This document shows, piece after piece, positions 55,365-64,000 of a stretch of DNA of 64,000 bases (positions are counted from its first letter, which is position 1; every line of letters starts with the position of its first letter). The stretch spans positions 6,544,471 to 6,608,470 of the forward strand of contig OY987247.1 in the NCBI GenBank assembly GCA_963920765.1, in the 5' to 3' direction. This DNA is from Ulota crispa. Lineage: Eukaryota > Streptophyta > Bryopsida > Orthotrichales > Orthotrichaceae. The position numbers and the translations under genes were made by a program. The notes under the pieces are model-generated. The model ran no database searches. It was not told the origin of the DNA and was given only the letters and a program-made list of their open reading frames with translations.

Positions 55365-56301
55365 TTAACCCCTAAAGGACCAAGCCCATTTTTCTGCCAA
55401 AATCACTAAAAACTGCCATTTCTAGGAGGTTTAGAAAAAAGGGATTTTATGTTTTGTTTTTGGGAAATCCAACCATAGGATCTTGCCCCAGATTAGAAGA
55501 GGTACTAGTGGGAAAAAAATCAGCTCATTCCAGATGGAGAGGAGTGACATATTTACATCTAAAGTGAAGAAAAAAGTTTTTTTCCATGCTCCCAGAAAAT
55601 TTCAGTAGCCTTTGACCACTCTTATAACAAAAAAATTGCTCTACCCAAAGTAGCGCTTTATTTTTTCCATGTAGAAGATCAAGTTAGGCATGTGTAGGAG
55701 AATTTTCAAATCAATTGGAACTTTACAAGACATGGGAAAAAATAGTAAGTAAAAAGAAGTAGAGAATGAGTCAAAACACTAAATTGTTAAGAACTTAATT
55801 ATGGAAATGAAAAATGCAAATCCCAATGGTGATAATGTTATGATGAACAATCTACTTCCTTAGGTTTAATTATTTTTCCAAAATATTGAAAATTGAGGAA
55901 AATAAAGGACTTCAAAGTTTATTTTAGAGTAGAGATTCTATAACTGCCCACAAACAAAAACTCCTAACTTTCATGTCATTAATTGAAATTGAATGATTCA
56001 AAGCTTCTCATGAATAAAAAAAATCTAAAGAACCAATTTCAAATTTGTATTTCAAATAAATGTGATTTTTAAAGAAGTTTTTGGGCTGCCCGAGTGGGCA
56101 ATCCTCCCCAAATTTTCATAATTTCATGCATAACTTCTTTGTCAAATGTTAGAATGAAGAAAAAATTAGATGCCCACGTAGATCTTTGAATTCCCCACTT
56201 TCAATAAAAGTTTCATAAAATCACACAAAGTAGTTTAGCCGTAGGTACATGCCCAAAGTCCAACCTGTCCCCCAAAGGGACAATGGTTCTTTAGGGGTTA
56301 A
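55365..56301. mobile_element. TTAA-ended element, ~940-bp family, complete inverted copy
   Basis: It starts TTAACCCCTAAAGGACCAAG and ends ATGGTTCTTTAGGGGTTAA. It is the reverse complement of 10080-11022 (for example CCCATTTCTAGGAGG-type left end, GATCTTGCCCCAGATTAGAA). An additional TTAACCC (55358-55364) abuts its left end, and its right TTAA is shared with the next element. Confidence 0.8.
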
Positions 56302-56384
56302 ACGCCAAAGAGGACAACTTTAGTCCCCGCAAATACACAAAGTCCCATGTACCCACAATGACATCCCTAGCGCTTAAGGGTTAA
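56298..56384. mobile_element. Minimal TTAA-ended element, 87 bp
   Basis: It starts TTAAACGCCAAAGAGGACAA and ends CCTAGCGCTTAAGGGTTAA. It shares its left TTAA with 55365-56301. Confidence 0.6.
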
Positions 56385-56942
56385 TTAATTCATCACAATA
56401 CCCACTAATTGCAAATATCAATTATACTTCCACAATCATAGGTGCTCGCTCAAACCAATGGTCATAGGTCCCCAACATCACTCTGAATAATGACTTCTTC
56501 TAAATCGTGAAATTTTTTTGTTCAAAACATTTGGCACACGCACATGGAAGCATAGACGAGGTTTTTGGTGCCCAATGCGGATTTAGTGGACCACTTTTTG
56601 GGAGTGCAAGCCCATGCGTGGGATGAGGTCACACTCACGTATGAGACCCCTCCCAAACCAAAATTTGGTTGCGGGTAATCGAGGCAAGGGAGGGCATGCA
56701 AAAAGTGGCTGCAATGCCAGACTAATTTACGGGTGCATGTGCGTGGGCCAATTGACTTTCCTTTTTTAAATGCAAAAATTCTCAATTAATGGTCCACCCT
56801 CATGGACTTCCACTTAAGGCTCACATGCTTGCCACTCAAGGCTTGCATGCTAGCATCATTGCTTTCTAGAGTAGGATCTTAAAGTTGAGCCTACTTGCAC
56901 TTATGTGTATTTACTTTCACAAAATTCTAGCGCACATGCTAT

Positions 56943-56943
<1 letters not shown>
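56385..56943. other. Unassigned intergenic DNA
   Basis: No gene is supported. An 87-codon minus frame (56522-56785) has no recognised domain. CACTTAAGGCT... / CACTCAAGGCTTGCATGC form a short local repeat at about 56810-56850. Confidence 0.35.

Positions 56944-57010
<67 letters not shown>
56944..57010. repeat. (TA)n microsatellite
   Basis: About 33 TA units, ~430 bp downstream of the amine oxidase stop codon. Confidence 0.95.
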
Positions 57011-57012
<2 letters not shown>

Positions 57013-57438
57013 CAAATATCAATCACATGCATAAGATTGTTGCATTCAAGGTTGTGAAATGAAAATAAGAAAATATTGTAGTTGATAATGTTCATCCCTC
57101 AAACCACATTATAAAAATATTAACAATATTACTGCTGACTCAACTTTGTGCAATGCTACAAGTGCCATTTCAGCAGCAGCTGGGACAAGGTAGGGCCAAA
57201 CCAACACAGAGCCAGCAGCAGCTGCTGCTTAGGTCACCGCAAGGGTAAGCAATAAAGAAAATTGCATAATCTATGTACTCTAGATTCGAATACGCCACCA
57301 GAATAAGCCCTGTAAAAATAGGTTATATGACATCACTCGTAATGAAGTGAGATTCTATACGATATTTACCAATCCAATGCCTGCTAAGATAGATGCTCTC
57401 ATACCTAGTTTATGTCACAGGGTCGCTTGTGCCCACAT

Positions 57439-60400
57439 TTACAGCTTTGAAAGCAGACCTGCTGAGATCATCTCTGGCTGGCCCCCTTTCATGGAAGTCT
57501 CCTTGTGCCCATTCTCGTCTGTCGCGTCGTTCGGAGGAATGTCAATGGCAGGGGAGCAGTTGAAGAAGCCATTGGGCTGCGCCATGTCAAAATAAGCCAG
57601 TTAAAACATGTTTCAGATTTATCAGCAGTATCCGAGCCTGTGTACATGATTAAATAGTTTCCATTGAAATCAGGAGAAATCTTCTACTGACCATCAAGCT
57701 GAATCCGATGTGCTCGACAGGCATCACTGGCCAATCTTCCAGTCTAGGAATGTGTGTTACTCCGAATACATACCTGCAACGTAACGTAGAATCACAGCAG
57801 TAGCACAAACACAGTTAGATTCTTCAGTAGAAGTGATTCAGGCACAAGCTTGGAACTACCACCAGAAGGCTATTTCTACCATACCCAAATCGTATTACTA
57901 CCATAACCAAACTGGGTGAATGATCGAGATCAGCCATCCAGTTTAGAGATCGAGGAGCTTGGACCATAGCTTGCAATCGGTAGTTGAGAACAGCATCACT
58001 GTTTTCGATGAGATCACTAGCACACAACGATGTTTACTGAAAGTATCGGATAACGATATCGGATGACAGGACTTCGAAAAATAGACTAAGGACGTTCAAG
58101 GAACTCACCAAAGAACAATATCCGTTTCCTCCAGTTTCCGGTCTTGCTTCACCCAAGTAGGAAGACCCTCACCCACCCGTGGATTTTGATTTGGAAATTC
58201 TCCACCAGGGAAGCACTCCTCGGGGTTGAATTGGGTCACCCAGAGATTATGCTTCAAAAACGCAGCTCGTCTCAGGAACTTGGCATCCGGTCCAGCAAGT
58301 GGGAGACAGTTGGAGCCCGGCACTAGCTTGTAGCCCGTCAGCTGCCCTGTTCGGTTAAATGTTCTTGTATTTCGTACCTACAGAAATGAAGTTGTTAATT
58401 TAGGGTCAGTTATCCGCTGAGTCAATTCGTGTTGTGACTTCTATTCAACAAACACCATGACAACTATCATATCGGTACGAAAGTAAACATAGATACTCTA
58501 TACCGGCCAACATCTGATATTGGCTAAATTATGCGACACGCTTGTCCTCCATTCACAGGACATGTAACACCAGAACTTGAACTTGGGGCTCGGGCAAGTG
58601 TTTTCAGAATGAGATCCTACAAATGGCAACCAGAATCAATTTACGACCTACGGTATCTCACTATCATGAGACATCATCTCTTGGAGGCAGCCCTTTTCAT
58701 GGACATATATGCAACTCTGAGAAAGGACAGCAACTCTGAGAAGACGACTCCTTATATTTGAAAGCGGAAGATCTAATATCACTTTAGGTCAGAGAATCAC
58801 CCTCCTCAAGATAGACTTTTTGCAGTACAGCCTTTATTCAATTTCTGTAATTACGAGATTCCTTCAGGACTAGATCAATAAGTTGAGGTATGGTAAGAAT
58901 TTGATGAAGGGATGTGTGGGTGGACCAAAAGGAATGAAGAAATTTCTACTTACAATCCAATGGCGAGCACTTAAGGCATTGCAATCTCTCTGAGCTTCTT
59001 GTTCTGTTCGCAAAAGGGTTTCCTCAGCAAAGAAGGCGTTGTTGTGTGGATTGTTAGGTCCAGGTTTTTCCACCTTCACGTTCACTTCCACCACCTGTAT
59101 CAAGGATGCCATTACATCAAACAACAAGGGGCTCTAAAGATCTCGATAAAACACCATCGAAACTCATGGTCCCAACACAAGATGCTGAAATAGTATATCC
59201 CCAGAGCACATAGAGGGCTCGTGAGTACTGCACAACCTGACTAGCAGATTTCTACTTCTATAATGAAATCCACCAGTTCCTGATATATCGATCCACAGCT
59301 GAAAGTAGTCGTATCTGTGCTCAATGACATTAAACTTGAAAAAGTAGAGGCTTGGCCTTTCACTAGCTTTTCTTCGCCCCAAGAGAAAAAAATTCAGAGG
59401 TTTTGTGAAAAGTCTCGAGTCATGTACCTGATTTAAACCTTCGCCAGGTTTACAGTCAACAGCCATGTCCAACCGAGCAACAAAGAAATGCTGATGAACA
59501 GGAGCATAGAGTCCGGGAGCTATAACAGTGCCATGCCGCCGATTTTCACCCGCCTTCAAAGCACCCAAGCTCAAGATGCCAGTCAACTTCACTTCGGCTT
59601 CTATCTTGCCATCCTGCAAACAGACATTCAATCTGGTGTTCAGAAACTGCTGCTGCTGCCTACAGAGCTTTTTCTGAAAATGCGGCTCCAGCAAAGTCCT
59701 AATCCTTAAAAAACGAAGCAAAATAGAAAATACCTCCACATTCAGATGCCGTAGAGCTGGAAGCATCTCTAAAGAGAAACCCACTTGCACTGAATGAGGA
59801 ATTAAATCTTTGGGTTCGTAAAATACTACAAGATACATTGAGAAGAGTACGCAGTCTAGATTCCTTAATGAGTTGGTTTGAGAATGAAAGGAAAGAGAAT
59901 TTAAAGCCAATAAGGAGAGGAAAAGGTAACATAAATGAGATATGCCATCCGGAGCCACTCCAAATGCAAGAAAAGATGCCGTGTGTCGGAAAGGTTGTGA
60001 GAGCCAATTCATGACACGATGCGTCCTTGCATACATGCGCAATGAAGGCACTTGAAACAATCCCTAAATAGCACTGTATTCAAGCAGGCAAAGGGTATTC
60101 AAATGAGAGGACACACGGATTGTTGACTCTTGCAAGTCCAGTAACCTCTTTATTGATCCTCGTCACGCTTCTGAGGAAGCAACAAGGGCCCGTGTACATC
60201 TAAGTTTAACGTGGCATCATGCCACAGACCACAACTTTGCCTGTTTCAAAACCAAATACACCATCTAAACCTCATTTAACCTATACGTATAGCTCAAGAC
60301 TGTACCCCACACTCGTCTTCTGTTTCAAATCTAACGTACTCGGAGAAGTCTACGTTGCCCTAATACAAAAATTCTGCATCTCTTGCAAGAGCTCCGGTAG

Positions 60401-63400
60401 TAACCGAACAAGGGCCCACACCCATTATGCTCCTGAAACAGACCTTTGGTCATATTAAAGATGGATATTCAACACTATTCAGAGCTAACTCAATTCTAAC
60501 TTTATAACGAAAAGACGGAACACGTGAACTATTCGCCTGATGATTCCGAAAGAAATTCAACTCCAGATAGTAGTTTCGTTGACATCTACCTGTGCTAAGG
60601 TAGCACAAGCTACTTCTTTTTTGCTAAAAATAACTGTCAATATCTACTAAAGCTCTGCAGGTTCAGGCTCTTGATTGAAGGCATAACATAAACATTGACA
60701 GTTAACGGTGTTAAAGAAAAATAGGCTGCGTAATATTTTCATCACTACTTGTCATTCCTTTTATATGTGAGGTTAAGACTGAGCAACTTACCTGAAGATG
60801 TAGATTATCGACTCAGCTAAGCAATAAGCCAGACACAAAAAGACTTGCTGCATTCCAAGTATCAGAACCTGCCCTCTTGCAGCCTCGGGTTTATGGTATA
60901 CGTGAGCACAGCCATAGCGCCAAGGGGCTGCAAGAAGCTCTCTAGAGAAAAATATTAGATCTAATAATGCAGAAGGAAGATTTTAAAAAGAGGTACTAGT
61001 GCTATCTACTAGAAACACAGTTGCCGTTAGTCGATAGTCACTCAATAAATGTATCATAGCTAAGAAAACTCCCAGGTATGGTAAAGAATAAGATAGATTG
61101 CAGCTGGAGCTAGTTACGGGTGTGAAGTCTGACTAAGTGAAGAGAAACCGTGCAGTAAAAATTGAGCCGTAAATAACACTCTTTCGTATGAAAAGACTGT
61201 TAAAATAGCAAAGACAGCACATCCAAGGCCCTCAAATTGAGCTGTATTAATACAAGCACGCCATAAATGCAGGTATGGGATTAGAGCATCAAACCTGATA
61301 TAAATGCCAGTAGAATCCGTACTCATAGTTGGCAACAGTGCAGAAAAACGAAACGGTTAATCGCCGAGACCGACGTCTTTCTGTGGAACCAGTTCGCCAG
61401 TCCTGGTGTTTCCACAGCACTCCATGATCTTCTTCGTGCATGCAGACACAATTTTCAATTGTTTCAACCCCTCCGTGGAAGTTTGTAAAATGAGCATCGA
61501 AGTACTTGATCAAGCCCAGACAATCACATCCCTGCACATCTCAAGGTCGTACCGAGCTCAGCGTTCGAAACTCAAGTCAAAAATCTAGTCGACTTCAAGT
61601 CTATGTCCATTACGATAATATAGAAACCACAGTGCCCTCCTCCACTGCAGAGAAACCTTCTGACAATGAGGATTTGGATTCTACTACTGTGAGAAGCAAG
61701 AGTACATTTGAAACGATTAATTGATCTTAAAGAAAAGAACAGAAACACCAACCCGTCTTAGTGAATGACAATTCTTTCCAAGCCCATCTTCTCCTGCATC
61801 AAATGCGTTCTTCCTGTAATGTGGATCCTTGGGGTCGCCATATGGAACCACCATTTCCACAAAGCTCAAACGATGAGCAACTGAGCGTCTTCCTCGACTC
61901 CCATCATCATAGGCGACCGTGTGAATAACTAAACCTTCCCTAGGCGTAAAGCCGATTCGAAAATTCCACTGCAAAAATATCATCCCCATTAGAAAGTCTA
62001 AGGAGAAAACTTGGAAATTAGGACTGACAACAAAGAAAATATTCTAATCCTTTGTATATTTAAAGAAAATAGGCACGCTAGTGGAGGACAATTAGCTTCT
62101 AAATGTTCACTCTCGTCGAGGAGCTGAAACACGCTGTGCACTCGTCACTTTAAAACTAAATCACGTTATCTTTATGACTACTCACACCGTGTCGTGACGT
62201 TCTCAAGTAGATACCTTTTGCCACTCCACAGCATACCCATTCACACGAAAGCTCGGCCCCTCAGGTTGAGAAATCAGCAAGGGCTTTATGTCACTTCGGT
62301 CCACGCCCCCACGAGAAACAGCAGCTGTGTAATTTCTCAGTGGATCTGGAGGTGGGAGTGGAACCAGATACCTATCCTCAAACTCTATAACCTGCCATCT
62401 CCAGAACCCAAAAATCAGATTGAGAGGAATAGCGGGCAAAATAAACCAGATGGAAAATTACATGGTGATAAACGTTTCCGCATTGGTCCATAATCTAAAC
62501 ACCATTAAACGGAATGAAAAACAGGCTCAACAAGAGAACTTCCAAAATGTCTCAGCCCAACGTTTCAATGAACGAAAAACAGAGGAAGGAATCACATTAG
62601 CACCTTCATTTTTTGCATGTCTACCAGCACATATATACCCTCTACAGGTCGCGCATATCCATTCTCAAGAGGACAGTCACTCTCTGTCCTGCAAAAGACT
62701 AGTGGTCTCGCAAGTCTTCGGCTTGGTGAGTCCTCTTCATTGTAATACCCAACGCACCTGAACACCAGCCCACTCTAAGAGAACTCCTCACCTTACAAGG
62801 GCTTCCACTCGTCATTTTGTCATCAACTATCGTGACCATTACCAAACACAATCGAGTATGAAGGAATCCTAGGCATTCTACTGTAAAATCCAATGGGGTG
62901 ACTGGAGCTTTACGTCCATCTAGGGCCAGGAGGCCCGAGAAAGTTTCGGTAACATCCATCTCCCTCTTCTAAACTAAACTAGGCCACCAGATGTTGGAGA
63001 TCTACGGTTCTTGCAAAGCACGAGAGAGTACTATGGTCGTGAATCGAGATTCTATATTCAACCGCGTTGTGGCATGTGGCGGTGAAATGGTCAAGAGAGG
63101 GTTATGAACTGACGTGACCCACCCCCTTGAGGTTACATTCATATAGTAAATACTGTTGGGTCAAACCAGATTTTCACCTTGACAATGATTTTTTTTGGCT
63201 CGGCCAACAAAGACAATAGAAATTGTCAAACAAAAGTTTATAATTTACTCATTCTGAGTTTAAAAATCTCAAATATTGAGGTCTGCATGACATCTACAAA
63301 GTTTTAAGGGTCAAGGCCCAAACTACCGTATTCAACATGATCATATCTCAAATTTCAAAATCTGAATCTAAAAGTCTCATGGAAAATAGATGATTTGGTT

Positions 63401-64000
63401 CTTCATCGTAACTTCCACTTCTTTCTGAAGAAAAAACAGAACATTTTCAAAAATTTATTATATACGTTTTAGATTTATAATTCAGATGTTATTAAATTCA
63501 AAATTTCCTAAAATGCCAAGGAACTTATAGAAATCATATTCATGCAAATGTATTAGAAAAAAAAATCTACTGAATTTTCATTGCCAAATTCTACATAAAA
63601 GTGGAATTTCACTTTGTTAAAAGAATTGAGGCATCGACTTCAGTCCCACAGGAACATCGAATGCCAGGACAGGTCGTAAAATATTGGTACTACTATTGCA
63701 TGAGACGACAAATTCCATATGCTCTCGCAGAGACATTTCCACAAGTACAAGATTCCGTCCCATTTATTACACAAACGCCTAGTGCACTAAACCTAATGTT
63801 TAAAATTGATGTAGTTGGCGGATGCATTTGCAGTGCAGTACAGGTAACATGTGATTTTCACAAACAAATGAATGCGGTGCGACAGAGTAGGGAACTTACC
63901 AAGGATCCACCATGACAAGATCCATATCATCGATTCCCCTCCTTTTCATGGCCTCAACAAAGCCTGCATGTTCTTTCACAGTTGCTTCGCATTCGGCATA
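57439..64000 (-). CDS. Copper amine oxidase, peroxisomal type, 5' end missing
   Basis: Ten GT-AG exons are visible: 64000-63900 (partial), 62757-62604, 62391-62215, 61968-61753, 61531-61295, 59613-59428, 59094-58954, 58377-58109, 57773-57692 and 57576-57439. They give 566 residues; the N-terminal quarter lies past the window edge. The enzyme oxidises primary amines (in plants mainly putrescine and other polyamines) to aldehydes, H2O2 and ammonia. Diagnostic residues are present: the Tyr that becomes topaquinone in ANYEY (codon 61327-61325), the catalytic base Asp in [11 protein letters not shown] (61800-61798), copper ligands HQH (59496-59494, 59490-59488) and the third His in LKHNLWVT (58251-58249). 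The protein ends in SKL, the canonical PTS1 signal, so it should act in peroxisomes. Sequence identity to plant CuAOs is high throughout, and no frame break was seen. The longest introns are 61294-59614 and 63899-62758. Introns show no TTAA elements, unlike the methylesterase gene. Confidence 0.95.
59614..61294 (-). other. Long intron of the amine oxidase gene
   Basis: A 1681-bp intron between the ANYEY exon and the HQH exon. Open frames within it, including the intron part of a 298-codon minus frame that runs into the HQH exon, are not coding. No transposon ends were recognised. Confidence 0.7.
62758..63899 (-). other. Long intron of the amine oxidase gene (first visible)
   Basis: A 1142-bp intron between the VDPW and CVGYY exons. 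The 104-codon plus-strand frame at 63601-63915 overlaps it and the exon edge on the wrong strand and is not supported as a gene. Confidence 0.7.

Noticed and set aside
59164..60060. 298-codon minus-strand ORF
   Set aside because: Only 59428-59613 is an amine oxidase exon; the rest is intron read-through, as shown by consensus splice sites and family alignment.

Overview
This window looks like nuclear DNA of a land plant. Evidence: two multi-exon genes with GT-AG introns encode typical plant enzymes (a MES-type methylesterase and a peroxisomal copper amine oxidase). The rest is AT-rich intergenic DNA packed with small non-autonomous DNA transposons, (TA)n microsatellites and minisatellites, and there is one 200-base assembly gap. 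The lineage cannot be settled from the sequence alone. No bacterial-type operon, tRNA, rRNA or CRISPR array was seen.

Layout. 1-40000 is essentially gene-free and made of transposon remnants. The dominant class has termini close to TTAACCCCTAAAGG...CCTTTAGGGGTTAA, with TTAA at both outer edges. About 30 copies or remnants, from 80 bp to over 1 kb, belong to several sequence families that share only these ends. They often lie end to end sharing one TTAA, and one (5330-6063) sits inside a relative at a TTAA. This is the behaviour of piggyBac-like elements. Other MITE types also occur: Stowaway-like (TA target, CTCCCTC ends), a second TA-target family (AGGTAG ends), PIF/Harbinger-like (TTA/TAA target, GAGCATC ends), a CACTA-like element (TAA duplication), Mutator-like foldbacks (9-bp duplications) and short Helitrons. 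Near-perfect inverted repeats lie at 3281-3517 and on both sides of the gap at 19450-19649.

Genes. 40355-41767 (+) is an intron-less ORF for an unrecognised coiled-coil protein whose 5' end overlaps a ~200-bp tandem duplication. 43852-48307 (-) is a five-exon MES11-like carboxyl methylesterase (predicted 380 aa, catalytic triad visible); its introns carry at least five transposon insertions, including a three-level nest. 57439-64000 (-) is the 3' ten exons of a copper amine oxidase ending in the peroxisomal signal SKL; its N-terminus lies beyond the right edge.

The three genes are independent transcription units with no obvious shared pathway. The main biological interest is the TTAA-ended transposon community, its nesting, and its spread into the introns and flanks of the methylesterase gene.
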